NCBI RefSeq assembly: GCF_910591885.1
Contig: NC_063285.1
Coordinates: forward strand, 9,705,395 to 9,769,394
Reading direction: 5' to 3'
Source: Bombus terrestris
Taxonomy: Eukaryota > Arthropoda > Insecta > Hymenoptera > Apidae
Length of the DNA: 64,000 nucleotides
Position 1 is the first letter of the stretch, and each line of letters starts with the position of its first letter. The translations under genes and the position numbers were made by a program. A model generated the notes under the pieces. The model saw only the letters and a program-made list of their open reading frames with translations, did not search any database and was not told the origin of the DNA. Shown here in pieces: positions 13,866 through 25,840 of this stretch.

Positions 13866-14420
13866 CAACTATACCACACCGGTCAAATCGACTGGTTTTA
13901 CAATTTTATTTCCAAATTCCTACTTCGTGTTATATTTCTTTCCGCAATGACGTAATGACTTTCGCAACGGTAACTAAAATAATAATATAACGAATTTTAT
14001 TTTGTTTTTTACGCATTCAAACTGAAAATAATTTTGTATCGAGGCTACTTATACCAATACCAGTGAAAATGACTGGTACTTGTCGAAGTGTATGATAGAA
14101 GGGTCCTGCAATTTGTTCATCGAACCATCAGTTATCAGGAAAATTGCGGATCGATCGCTGGATCGCTAAATGCTGACGCTAGAAATGCCACAGCAGTCAA
14201 AACGACTTGTTCTACAATTTTATAAATGTGCCAACCCTCGTTTAGGTCGATCATGGTCGCAGATGGATTAATAATAGCAAAAATGTACTATATAACATGG
14301 AATTGCTTCTGTGAGAAAATAATAAATCAATAAATATACAAATATTCTATTATTACGTATTTTTTAAAGACCAGTCATTTTCACTGGTTTTGTACAAATA
14401 GCTTGTAGTTCTAGTCTTAA
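13866..14420 (+). mobile_element. TTAA-flanked MITE family (CACTARAACTACC ends), shortened copy
   Basis: It starts with a decayed end (ATACCACACCGGTCAAATCG) and ends with TGTAGTTCTAGTCTTAA. It carries the family marks CCAGTCATTTTCACTGG and AGTGAAAATGACTGGTA, which form short internal hairpins. Interior sequence matches 61763-62410 in the same orientation, with a deletion of about 80 bp after the CATCGAACC motif. It is therefore inverted relative to the copy at 39480-40442. The TTAA flank points to a piggyBac-type transposase; no ORF is present. Confidence 0.75.
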
Positions 14421-14505
14421 ATAGAGATTTCACTCACGAGTACTCTACTTTGGATTCTTCGCACACATTATGCGTGTCACCTGCATTGTATGCATTTTTG
14501 TACCT

Positions 14506-14781
14506 TTAACCCTTTGAACGCTATGAACGCGATAATGCATTCTCACAGAAGAATTCAATTTAGGCTAAAAGTGGTGTGATAAAAAGGACGTACGGATGTT
14601 ATCCACCTCACATTCTGACGATTTCGTTGAAACGAAAGAAAACTAATTATCAAACTGACAAACCAAAGCGAAAACCAAAATATGTAGCAGACTACAATGT
14701 CTTTCGTAAAAAATACATAGCTCACGGTGTGGTTGTTCGTAAAAAGTGAACAGTCGGACAACGCAGCGCTGAAAGGGTTAA
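14506..14781. mobile_element. piggyBac-type MITE, TTAA flanked
   Basis: The left end is TTAACCCTTTGAACGCTATG and the right end CGCAGCGCTGAAAGGGTTAA, imperfect inverted repeats with TTAA at both borders (14506-14509 and 14778-14781). CCCTTTG next to TTAA is characteristic of piggyBac-superfamily termini. The 276-bp element encodes no transposase. A minus-strand open frame at 14555-14761 lies inside it and is probably chance. Confidence 0.75.
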
Positions 14782-16239
14782 ATTTCTTTTAAAGGCAAGT
14801 CTCGGAGTAACTTTTCAACGTCTCAGATCTCTCAGACCTCTCAGAAACGCTCGCTCCATTCTCGATCGTTCGTCAACCGTACAAATTCTCGCTGCCCAGA
14901 TCTGTCTTCCGCTTCTCTGCGATTTACTGTTTCGAGAATTCAAAGCCATAGATAAAAGACGGTTTTCTATTTTCGAATTTGCAAATTTATGGAGGTTGCA
15001 AGTCTGAGTCGGGCAAACTTCATGAAATATTAATGCCCGGCATCGACGTTGGCCGGCTCTCTGTCTTTCATCATCGATCCGCCTCTAGAATTTCGTGAAC
15101 CTCGTTGAATTCTTTCTCATTGGAGCGTGAACACGGAAAGGAATGTGAGCAGCCACGCGACGATAGATATTAGTCTCGCGGCGTTTCTTCGCGAGCTTGG
15201 AAATGTTTTCCAATAGCTGTCACGCCGTTTGCCCGTGCAGCTTCGTTTCTCCTGGCAATTGAAAACACGTCGATAGTCATTGTCGTCGAGTCGGTTCATT
15301 AAACTTTATTGTAAATAGCTGCGCGATTTCGCGGCCACTTTATCGACACCGCAGTGCATTTTATCGAACGAGCGCACGACGAAAGGTCGCGTATTCATTC
15401 TGCTCGTATAATGTTGTTTGAAGCGGCCGCGTTTGTCCCGTCGTCTATTTTAATATTAAACACGATGCTATTGCCAGGACTCGATATCGGATATTAATGT
15501 ATCCTCGATGAAAGGAAAATAACGCGAATAGAGTTGAATCTGTTATTAAAACCGTGTGTCAATTTCTTCCCAGTCGTCCCCTGTCAAAGAAGGATTGCTA
15601 TTTTTAATCAAACGTATGAGGACACCTGGTCGCAATAAATTTTCTTTTAGCGGGAAGATTCTGTTCTTTGTGCCCTTTGCTCGCATCAAGTTACTCCCAT
15701 CGAATCTCATTACACTTGTAAGAAACGTAAATGTGTCGGAAAAATTTCACGGATGTAGAAGATATTCAGTGTAAGATATTTGCAGGGTGAAACAACGTCT
15801 GTCTCGGTTCTGGGTCCTCAGTCGCGTTAATAACAATGCGAATTTGCATAAACGTCTTCAAATTGTTAACAAGATACGTTTTTAATAATAGTTTGCGAAG
15901 ACAAATTCGCCAAATATGTTGAGAAACGTGGTAATATTTTGGATTTTCAGCAGCCTCGTTCCACGCACACGTCTGATCGTACATTGACCACTGCTACTTG
16001 TTCCTTGTACTTGTGCACCTTCCTCTTCGCAGCTCAATTTGTGATTTAAACATGTCTGCTACATATCCAATGCCATAAATTCATACGTCATGAATTTATA
16101 CAATTTATATAAAAATATACCGTAGATCGACAGGAAGATAAAATAGTCGACGTACTCGCCACGTTCTTCCTGCGAGCTTCATTTACACTCAGCTTCTAAT
16201 GTACGAAACATCGGAAGATTAGAATTGCCCACGTGTGTG
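14782..16239. other. Intronic DNA, no gene recognised
   Basis: Moderately CpG-rich to about 15450, AT-rich after. No element ends or coding signals are supported. Confidence 0.45.
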
Positions 16240-16284
16240 TCCTGTTCCGTGACTTGCCACACAAGGACCCTATCCTCAGCCGGA

Positions 16285-16366
16285 CGATGACAGCGCCGTG
16301 GTTAGCGTAATTGGCTACGAACGCTCCAGACCCAGGTTCGAATCCTGGCAACCATAGTCCTATTTT
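16285..16366 (+). ncRNA. tRNA-like Pol III module, copy 1 of 4
   Basis: A-box-like TGGTTAGCGTAATTGG at 16299-16314 and a perfect B box GGTTCGAATCC at 16335-16345. The T arm CCAGG/CCTGG pairs perfectly in this copy. A T5 run at about 16362-16366 could terminate Pol III. The acceptor and anticodon stems do not pair well, so this is a tRNA-derived module rather than a functional tRNA. Confidence 0.6.
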
Positions 16367-16697
16367 TCACGATTCCTAGAAAAGAAGAAGGGAGCGGTTC
16401 AGACGGTTGAAAGAAAATCCTGAGGAAGACAAAAATCTTGTACATCAACTGTACCTGTCACGACCTATCCACCTCAGATCTAGCATCCGTTCGATTCAAT
16501 GTACAAGACTACTGTACACGAGATTCACGCTGCGTCTGCAAGCCTGCAACGGCTGTGAAAGAATCAACTTTTCTCGTGTGCGGATGATGGACACTCTAAA
16601 CGATCTTGCCATTTGATCTGTAGCGGCACTCGACAGCAAACTTTCCAACGGATCCTGTTCCATGAGTTGCTACACAAGGACGCTATCCTCAGCCGGG

Positions 16698-16779
16698 CGA
16701 TGGCAGCGCCGTGGTTAGCGTAATTGGCCACGAACTCTCCAGACCCAGGTTCGAATCCCAGCACCCATAGTCCTATTTT
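16698..16779 (+). ncRNA. tRNA-like Pol III module, copy 2
   Basis: Same A box and B box as copy 1, offset 413 bp, with a T5 run after the module. The T stem is changed (CCCAG after the B box), which weakens the 5-bp T stem seen in copy 1. Confidence 0.55.
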
Positions 16780-17110
16780 TCACGATTCCTAGAAAAGAAG
16801 AAGGGAGCGGTTCAGACGGTTGAAAGAAAATCCTGAGAAAGACAAAAATCTTGTACATCAACTGTACCTGTCACGACCTATCCACCTCAGATCTAGCATC
16901 CGTTCGATTCAATGTACAAGACTACTGTACACGAGATTCACGCTGCGTCTGCAAGCCTGCAACGGCTGTGAAAGAATCAACTTTTCCCGTGTGCGGATGA
17001 TGGACACTCTAAACGATCTTGCCATTTGATCTGTAGCGGCACTCGACAGCAAACTTTCCAACGGATCCTGTTCCATGAGTTGCTACACAAGGACCCTATC
17101 CTCAGCCGGA

Positions 17111-17192
17111 CGATGGCAGCGCTGTGGTTAGCGTAATTGGCCACGAACGCTCCAGACCCAGGTTCGAATCCCAGCACCCATAGTCCTGTTTT
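17111..17192 (+). ncRNA. tRNA-like Pol III module, copy 3
   Basis: A and B boxes are intact; differs from copy 2 by a C-to-T change before the A box (GCGCTGTGG). Followed by GTTTTTC. Confidence 0.55.
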
Positions 17193-17523
17193 TCACGATT
17201 CCTAGAAAAGAAGAAGGGGGCGGTTCAGACGGTTGAAAGAAAATCCTGAGGAAGACAAAAATCTTGTACATCAACTGTACCTGTCACGACCTATCCATCT
17301 CAGATCTAGCATCCGTTCGATTCAATGTACAAGACTACTGTACACGAGATTCACGCTGCGTCTGCAAGCCTGCAACGGCTGTGAAAGAATCAACTTTTCT
17401 CGTGTGCGGATGATGGACACTCTAAACGATCTTGCCATTTGATCTGTAGCGGCACTCGACAGCAAACTTTCCAACGGATCCTGTTCCATGAGTTGCTACA
17501 CAAGGACCCTATCCTCAGCCGGA

Positions 17524-17605
17524 CGATGGCAGCGCTGTGGTTAGCGTAATTGGCCACGAACGCTCCAGACCCAGGTTCGAATCCCAGCACCCATAGTCCT
17601 GTTTT
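17524..17605 (+). ncRNA. tRNA-like Pol III module, copy 4
   Basis: Identical to copy 3 over the module, pointing to recent duplication or homogenisation of units 3 and 4. Confidence 0.55.
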
Positions 17606-17848
17606 TCACGATTCCTAGAAAAGAAGAAGGGGGCGGTTCAGACGGTTGAAAGAAAATCCTGAGGAAGACAAAAATCTTGTACATCAACTGTACCTGTCAC
17701 GACCTATCCATCTCAGATCTAACATCCGTTCGATTCCATGTACAAGACTACTGTACACGAGATTCACGCTGTGTCTGCAAGCGTGCGACGGCTGTGAAAG
17801 AATCAACTTTTCCCGTGTGTGGATGATGGACACTCTAAACGATCTGCA

Positions 17849-19917
17849 CGAGGCCTCGTATTAACCTCGTTAAAAGCGGAAACACAGCGGACTCGGGTCG
17901 ATTTCGTTGTTCACCATCGGTGTCCCGAAGCAAATACATCGACGAACGGACGTGAGAGCAATATCGTTAGTGTGTTCTGGGTATACAGCGACATTCATCG
18001 CGTATTACGCGCTATAGGGTCGCTAATGCAATTATTTACGCGTTAACATGGCGGTAGAGGAGAGGCGAGCCTAATACCGGTTTGTCGATTTAACACCGCC
18101 GCGTATTCGCCATCGTCGAATCGATTCTATTCGCGTCAACAATCATCGGCCGAGTTGGACAGGATTCATTTACTCGGCCTAGTTTTTATTTCCATTCGTT
18201 TCGATGCTCGTTTCGCTGTCATTCGCCTTTCAACGACTTTCGTTTCCTTTTAACCGGTTAACCGTGTTTTATCGACCATTCGCAGAGAGACGCGATCGCG
18301 AGCAAGCACGTCAACGGGAGACGTAAATTCCCGTTACGTGAGCCTTCTTCAATTTCCCATATTTATTATAATATATTAATTATATTCTATATTATAGTAA
18401 TTATATTCTTCCCTTCAGTGTCTTTATCATACGCGCGTGGCTCCAAAATTTGTCTACTTTTTCGCATTTGAGAACCTCGTGAAACACAATGTGGCTATAA
18501 CTAAACGTTTCAATTTGTTAAACCAACAGCTCGTTAATTCCCAGGTTTTTACATCGAAGGCCGTGCAAAGTTTTGCGTGGATTTTTACCTGCGATTTTTC
18601 AACTCGCCGAACAACCAGCTAACGCTCGTTTCTTACATCAACCAGCTTCTTCTTTCTTCCTCCTAACGACCCACATGATCGTTCGCCAACGTAAACGAGA
18701 CTTTACGCCTTCGTTTTACTAAATTTTCCCGAGCTAAACCGCAAGACGTTCCCAACGAGCTGTAGTCCAAGCTGTCAGGCTCTTCATAGTCGCCTTGAAG
18801 AATCCCATTAACATCGCATTGACCGGCACCGATCACGGACAAATAGGCAGACGATCGAGCAGGACGTGGAGCGTTGGGGGAAATTAACCAGAGTGCCGTT
18901 ACCGGGAACATTAACGCGGGTTCCGCATGGCTTTGGCGACCTAATTCATAGCTCCTTGCACATCCGCAGCCCTTAAATCGTTGGCGTGCACACTGCCGCG
19001 ATGCATTCCCCGCGCGGCTATCTCCGATACAAGATAACCGATAGTCCGCCAGAAATAGATAGCCCCAGTGCCTCTTCTAAGATCCCACGCGGCAAATGAA
19101 ACGCGATTATGTCCCCGTTCCCTTCGCCAAGATGGACGGCCGTGCGAGGCTTCGTATCGAATTCGATTCGCATGGGACACTGCCGTGATTTAACGTCGTC
19201 ATCGATCGCACATCGGCTCTGTTATTAGCTTCGATCGGCTACAGGCGAACGATTATGCTACCGGTGTTGGTGCAAATTCATATTTTCGATGACCTTCGCC
19301 TGGCAGTGACAGGATCATCGTTGAATAAGGATCGTTGAATGTCCAGCTAACTGAGAAATTTTGGGAGATAAAAGACTTGTAGAAATGTCTCATGCAGTGC
19401 GTAAATAAATACAAGCGACGACGAGGGTCGTTTGTCGTCGAGTGTAGCAGTCGGCAAATTAGTATTTAACATGGAAATACCGCTAATTAAGCGGAGGCAA
19501 GAACGAAGGAATTTTCTCGTCTCCAGAGTCTTCCGTGGCGATTCGTTTTTTCGCATATTATCCGCATTTCCACGTCTCAAGTACGTGGTTTATTTTTCCC
19601 GACTTGGCAATTATATGCAAAAATGGCTTTGCGCCTGATTTCTTCCGCCTGCACAGGGACATGTTCGAAAAGAAATTGGAAATGGGGTCATCAAGCGAAG
19701 CTGGAGAAGATCAAGACGTGGCCCGTTTTACGTTCGACGAAAGATAAGGCTCGTTGGTTGAATATTTGCAAGATTTTGTTTGTCATCTTTGATATTCCCA
19801 AATGAAACACTTGTTCTTTGGTATTTAAACAGAATGGGAATCACAGCGGAATGGAAAGCTTGTACCAAACGGAGGAACAAGTGGCACGAACTTGTTGCAC
19901 GATAACGTAACATAATA
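17849..19917. other. CpG-rich intronic DNA, no gene recognised
   Basis: AT-rich patch at 18358-18415, otherwise fairly GC-rich for the window. Open frames on both strands (18663-18911, 18941-19180, 19347-19747) show no known domain. Confidence 0.45.
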
Positions 19918-20132
19918 TTAGGTCGTCCGGAAAGTTGCTTTCGTTTTAGAAGGAAATAATAGACGCACAATATTTTCCATTTTATATTATTTTATCAAAT
20001 TACGTACGATCCACTTTGTTCTATTAAAATAAAGATCACAACGTTCGACAGATTAGGTTTCATATTCGTATAAAGATGCATCGTTGTAGAAGACGTGTCT
20101 GTAAAAGAAAGACACTTTTCGGACAACCTAAT
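19918..20132 (+). mobile_element. MITE with GTCCGGAAAG-type ends, most complete copy
   Basis: The left end is TTAGGTCGTCCGGAAAGTTG and the right end CACTTTTCGGACAACCTAA, inverted repeats. The interior includes GATCACAACGTTCGACAGATT and GACGTGTCTGTAAAAG. Copies at 9753 (inverted), 56603 and 62768 belong to the same family. Confidence 0.82.
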
Positions 20133-20689
20133 ATAACGTAATATAACAACATAAGACAGTGACATTTAGTTGCCAAACGTTTCACGATTTTACGCTGAAA
20201 TCGTCTACTTCATATGCAACGACCTGCTATTTCCGTACAGTGCAGCGACATTCGTTAGCAGCACGAGGCGTATGCGTCAGAAAATCAGGGAACAAAAAGT
20301 TTATGCGAGGAAATAAACGTAGAATAAATCGTAGAACGACAGGAATCCATAAAATGGCTGGCATTATGGGACAGTAGATACGACCGAGTCCGGAATCCTT
20401 AAATCGTGATTGTGTATCGTGACAGCGGCCGCATTCTCCGCGCTATCGCCGATACAAGATAACAGATAGCCGCAGAGAAATGTGTACTCTCGTTTCTCGT
20501 GCGATCGCGCGCGATAAGCGCAACAATATTAATCGCGCGCCCGTTTCCAGTAAACTACTCATTGTGCATAGACTTTTGAAATGTGTTTGTGTTTGTCACT
20601 GGATCGTCAGAAGATCTTTAAAGGAAAGAAAATCTACCACAAGTACATATAGAAATTACATTATCAAACATAAATCTGTACGTTACGAT
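20133..20689. other. Intronic DNA, no gene recognised
   Basis: Mixed composition. The segment GCGCTATCGCCGATACAAGAT near 20440 resembles TCTCCGATACAAGATAACCG near 19020, suggesting an old dispersed duplication. Confidence 0.4.
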
Positions 20690-21160
20690 GTTCGATTCGA
20701 TCATTTGAGTCCGAGGTATGCAATTTTTACAAAAGCCCTACAGCGATCAAATCAACGTTACATGAGACCGTAATAAGTCGAAATAGCACGATTTATGTAA
20801 AAATACTGCTACTTTGTAACGTTAATTAACGAGAAAGTTAAAGAAGTATCTCGGTCATGTCGGTTCGGTGCGAAATGTTTCTCAATACGACGCGGTCGTG
20901 TCAGTCCTAATCATAAGAATAACACAAAACCAACCAGCGATCAAAGAAACGTTACTTTCGACTCCAATAAGTCGAAATAGCAAGATTTATGTAAAAATAC
21001 CGCTACTTTGTAACGCTAATTAACGAGAAAGTTAAAGAAATATCTCGGTCGTGTCGGTTCGGTGCGAAATGTTTCCAAGTCCCTACGATCCGGTCATTTC
21101 AGTCCTGTACGATTTATTCAAAACCATCAAGCGATCAAATAATCGCTACTTTCGACTTGC
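20690..21160. repeat. About 194-bp direct repeats, three decayed copies
   Basis: The motif GCGATCAAA followed by a CGTTAC/CGCTAC segment recurs near 20742, 20937 and 21131. AAGTCGAAATAGCA with the following GTAACG..AATTAACGAGAAAG recurs at about 20775 and 20969. GTCGGTTCGGTGCGAAATGT also occurs twice. Confidence 0.8.
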
Positions 21161-21966
21161 GCCATTTCGTTGTCTTCGCGATGTCTGTTCGTACTCGCGC
21201 GTGATGTACACGCTCGATCATCGTGTTCGTGCTGACCGTATTTAACTATGCGCGATGTACGTATCTTTAATAATCAAATTCTGCAAATGGAAAGCAATTG
21301 ACAACGTAGAAATATAAATTTTGCATTTAAATGTAAACCTGCGTATGTTACATGGAACGATGGTCGAAAAGTAAGAAATTAATTTATGGTATACATTTCG
21401 AAATTTAAAAAACTGCAGGTTTGCATTTCCTCCACTTCTCAATCAATTTTTACCTAAACATCTCGTCGCGTTGTACCAGCGTATTGCAACACCTACAAAG
21501 ATATAAACAACGTGGAAAACAAATACGCGCTCAAAGAACAAATTTCCACGGCACCGCAAACTATCTGTCGAGCAGACCAACATGGCCGGAAGCAACGGCA
21601 AGAAACTTGGAACTTGACGGGCAAAGTTTGACAGTTTCAATCTAACCAGTCGGCCCGTGAATATACGCAGGCAAGTTCACCTTCCTTGATAACTAGTTCG
21701 CCGCTTCCTGTTCGCCGACGTCCTCCGCCTCCGACGTCCTTTCCATTACGGAGGTGGCGAGAATCGTGCGCCCCGAATATCGTTGCGATATTCCTATTGC
21801 TCAGCTCTCGTGGACGTGGAAACGCGCGAAACGCCCAACAAACCAAAGACCAAAGACGCGACTCACGAGTTCCGTCACGTGTCTCGCTTTTCCGTCACAC
21901 GTTCGCAACGTGCGAAACGATACGATACAAAATTATTTGCAGGTTGTGCGTGTTATATCTATTGGC
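21161..21966. other. Intronic DNA, no gene recognised
   Basis: CpG-rich from about 21560 to 21930. Overlapping open frames (21637-22089) on both strands lack recognisable domains, and two of them run into the adjacent MITE. Confidence 0.45.
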
Positions 21967-22038
21967 TTGGCAACTAAGTGCTTGCGGGTTTTGTCAATAC
22001 CACCTAATGACAAAATCCGCAATCACTTAGTTGCCAAT
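21967..22038. mobile_element. Mariner palindrome MITE
   Basis: Starts TTGGCAACTAAGTGCTTGCG and ends CGCAATCACTTAGTTGCCAA around the loop CAATACCACCTAATG. Confidence 0.85.
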
Positions 22039-22872
22039 CCTTACTTGCTGCACACTGGTCACTCGATCGTGAAATATTTTTGCAGCTAATTTCCGAATGG
22101 GAAAAGAAAATCTGTCGATGATTTTTGCAAGTAGTAACTCGCGAAAATATCTGCACTCCTGTTAAAATTTTGTACGAACCATCTGGAAATTTCGTTATGC
22201 TGTAAGGAGTGTCGTGATTATGTTAGAAAAGTTTGGAGCAAGTATGATCGTAGGAACTTGGATATATTAATTGCAAACGGGTATTATGGCGATCAAAATA
22301 GCAGATATTAATAGCAATTTGCTGTCTTCCCATAAATTCTATTTTAAATTTCATTGTAAGGTACTCGCAAGTAACTCATAGTTTATCTCGCATCATAATT
22401 CACCTACTTTGCTGAAATTCAATTTATTAGCAATATCAGAGAATAATATATGCGCTTAATTAATATCTGCTGCTATTAAAATAGTTAAGTAGAATTAACC
22501 TATTAATAAAATAACCGCGAGGTTAAAATTCCGCAGGTGTACCGCACCAAGTTGACGCGTAATTATACGATAAATTTCTACTAAACAACAAGGCGAAACG
22601 CGCGCTCTTATTGGATAAAAGATTATTCGCGCCACTATGCCAGTTTTTCATTTGGCCATTCGAAACTTCGAAGTACCCTAACCTTCGGAAACTTCGACTT
22701 TTATCTTTAAGGCAGATTCTGCATAAAATGCGAATAAAGAAAGTGATGGGATATTCTGCTTTTTCCGAACCATTGTATATTTACGATATATTTTCGCGCT
22801 TCTCATAACTTTTTGATATTTCAACCAAGCGTTTAGAATAAGTTACCACCGAGTATATTTTTCTGTTTGAAG
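22039..22872. other. AT-rich intronic DNA, no gene recognised
   Basis: No element ends, long open frames or splice signals of note. Confidence 0.45.
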
Positions 22873-23337
22873 GTTCACGCCTTTTCCAATTTTTAGTCGA
22901 AACGTCATAAATGGAATTGAAGAATTTTTCTCTATCGTAATGGTAACAGAAGATTCCATAATTTTAATCTTCCGAAGATTTGTTTAAACATTCACGCCAT
23001 TTTCTATTTATTAGTCAAAACGTCATAAATGGAATTGAAGAATTTTTCTCTATCGTAATGGTAACAGAAGATTCCATAATTTTAATCTTACGAAGATTTG
23101 TTTAAACATTCACACCATTTTCTATTTATTAGTCGAAACGTCATAAATGGAATTGAAGAATTTTTCTCTATCGTAATGGTAATAGAAGATTCCATAATTT
23201 TAATTTTACGAAGATTTGTTTAAACATTCACGCCATTTTCTATTTATTAGTCGAAACGTCATAAATGGAATTGAAGAATTTTTCTTAATCGTAATGGTAA
23301 CAGAAGATTCCATAATTTTAACCCTACGAAGATCGAG
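22873..23337. repeat. 118-bp tandem repeat, about 4 copies
   Basis: CGTCATAAATGGAATTGAAG recurs at 22903, 23021, 23139 and 23257, an exact 118-bp period. Copies differ by few substitutions (for example TCTCTATCG versus TCTTAATCG). Confidence 0.92.
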
Positions 23338-24324
23338 CTTTTCTTCAGCTTGCAAACGAAATAAACTTTCACTAATTATCATCACGTAGTAGAAACGTAC
23401 ATTTCGAACAATTTCGCGAAGAAGACACGACGCACTAAAACTTCAATGTCTTCTTCATTTAATTAATAACAATGCAATTCTATATTTTCATCGAGATACC
23501 TGAGCAACCGAAACCTACGTAGAAATTCGTTTCGGCCACCAAATATTGCAACAAGTACCTCACTTCGTATCTTTTATATTTCCCTGTGTTACGTATATTG
23601 TTAAATACGTTACAAAATTGCTGACACTAATATTATATGAATTATCAAATATATTTCCACGAAGGCACAAAAATTCACAGTCAGCTATAAAAGCATAAAT
23701 TTTGCGTAAACAAATTAAAATTCGCAGTCCACTATAAAAGTACAAATTTTGCGTAAACAAACTAAAATTAAAATTAAAAGTAACAAACTTAAATAACAAA
23801 CTCAACTCAAACTTTGTCCCGTTGCAAAAAAAAAAAAGGAAAGAAAAAGAAAAGAAAAATACAATACGAAATCTCATCGTCAGAGTGTGAGAACCAAAGT
23901 GTTCTGTCTGAATTCGCAAACTCCTCGTCATCCGTTAACATTTTCCTCTACTTTCCCGCATCATCGAACAGTCCTGTCTCGTCGAATACCTCGTTTCCCC
24001 CATTACGAATATTCCCGACGGAATTATGGAATACGCGGCATTCTCGTCGATTGGCAGTCGAGCTTCCGATCAAAGAGACCGGCATACCTTTGGTCCGGGT
24101 ATGTCAATAACGGGCCGACGTCTTTCGCATCATCTGCTCGCTAGTCGTTCCTTTATGATTGATGAAGCAACCAGCCTGACGTGGACCGATTATATCGCGA
24201 GTAACGTGTGCCGCGTGCTACAATACACGCAGATATCGTACGAGTATGCAAAGAGGGCGATCTTCTTCATTGGCGCGTGGCAAATGTCTCGCGACACGGT
24301 TATTACACTCCTCGCCAAAAAGAT
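23338..24324. other. Intronic DNA with A-rich run, no gene recognised
   Basis: A purine-rich run (A12 then GGAAAGAAAAAG) lies at about 23826-23858. A 40-bp segment (AAATTCRCAGTCnrCTATAAAAG) is repeated near 23671 and 23728. Open frames 23814-24352 have no known domain. Confidence 0.45.
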
Positions 24325-25840
24325 AGTTCGGGTTTCTTTAATTTCTCAATGACGCGTGTAATGTTTTTCGTCTGCGAGGTACAATATTAATTATGAGCTC
24401 AGAATATGAGGTTCGTTGAAAATAATTAAATAGGATGGCCAACAAGATAACCCAGGTTTCTTTAATTTCTTAGTGACGCGTGTAAAGCATTTCGTTTGTG
24501 AAGTACAATATTAATTATGAGCTCAGAATATGAGGTTCGTTGAAAATAATTAAAATAGATAGCCCATGTTTCTTTAAATTCTCAATGACGCGTGTAAAGT
24601 TTTTCATCTGTGAGGTACAATATTAATTATGAGCTCAGAATATGCGATTCGTTGAAAATAATTAAATAGGATGGCTAAAAAGATAGCCCAGGTTTGTTTA
24701 ATTTCTCAATGATGCGTGTAAAGCATTTCGTCTGTGACCTACAATATTAATTATGAGCTCAGAATATGAGGTTCATTGAAAATAATTAAAATACATAGCC
24801 CAGGTTTCTTTAAATTCTCAATGACGCGTGTAAAGCATTTCGTCTGTGACCTACAATATTAATTATGAGCTCAGAATATGAGGTTCATTGAAAATAATTA
24901 AAATACATAGCCCAGGTTTCTTTAAATTCTCAATGACGCGTGTAAAGTTTTTCGTCTGTGAGGTACAATATTAATTATGAGCTCAGAATATGCGATTCGT
25001 TGAAAATAATTAAATAGGATGGCTAAAAAGATAGCCCAGGTTTGTTTAATTTCTCAATGACGCGTGTAAAGCATTTCGTCTGTGACGTACAATATTAATT
25101 ATGAGCTCAGAATATGAGGTTCATTGAAAATAATTAAAATACATAGCCCAGGTTTCTTTAAATTCTCAATGACGCGTGTAAAGCATTTCGTTTGTGAAGT
25201 ACAATATTAATTATGAGCTCAGAATATGAGGTTCGTTGAAAATAATTAAAATAGATAGCCCAGGTTTCTTTAAATTCTCAATGACGCGTGTAAAGCATTT
25301 CGTCTGTGACCTACAATATTAATTATGAGCTCAGAATATGAGGTTCATTGAAAATAATTAAAATACATAGCCCAGGTTTCTTTAAATTCTCAATGACGCG
25401 TGTAAAGTTTTTCGTCTGTGAGGTACAATATTAATTATGAGCTCAGAATATGCAGCACATTGAAAATAATTAAATAGGATGGCCAGAAAGATAGCCCAGG
25501 TTTGTTTAATTTCTCAATGACGCGTGTAAAGCATTTCGTCTGTGACCTACAATATTAATTATGAGCTCAGAATATGAGGTTCATTGAAAATAATTAAAAT
25601 ACATAGCCCAGGTTTCTTTAAATTCTCAATGACGCGTGTAAAGCATTTCGTCTATGAGGTACAATATTAATTATGAGCTCAGAATATGCAGCACATTGAA
25701 AATAATTAAATAGTATGGCCAGAAAGATAACCCAGGTTTCTTTAATTTCTTAGTGACGCGTGTAAAGCATTTCGTCTGTGACCTACAATATTAATTATGA
25801 GCTCAGAATATGCAGCACGTTGAAAATAATTAAAAATATT
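24325..25840. repeat. Satellite-like array of 112- and 124-bp monomers, 13 copies
   Basis: GAGCTC within TTATGAGCTCAGAATATG recurs 13 times, at 24395, 24519, 24631, 24755, 24867, 24979, 25103, 25215, 25327, 25439, 25563, 25675 and 25799. Spacing is either 112 or 124 bp. The 12-bp difference is an indel in the GGATGGCCAACAAGATA region. Each monomer also carries a GACGCGTGTAAAG motif. Confidence 0.95.

Larger units (their letters stand above)
16240..17848 (+). repeat. 413-bp tandem repeat array with tRNA-like Pol III head
   Basis: About 3.9 copies of a 413-bp unit repeat with only scattered substitutions (for example body starts at 16407, 16820, 17233 and 17646). Every unit contains the tRNA-like segment with A and B boxes listed separately. 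The last copy breaks off within AACGATCT at 17847. The repeated open frames in the body (69 codons, + strand) differ by single substitutions that show no clear sign of coding constraint. The unit resembles a tRNA-headed SINE or a tRNA pseudogene plus flank that was duplicated in tandem. Confidence 0.9.

Noticed and set aside
16285..17605. Four functional tRNA genes
   Set aside because: A and B boxes are good, but acceptor and anticodon stems do not pair properly.
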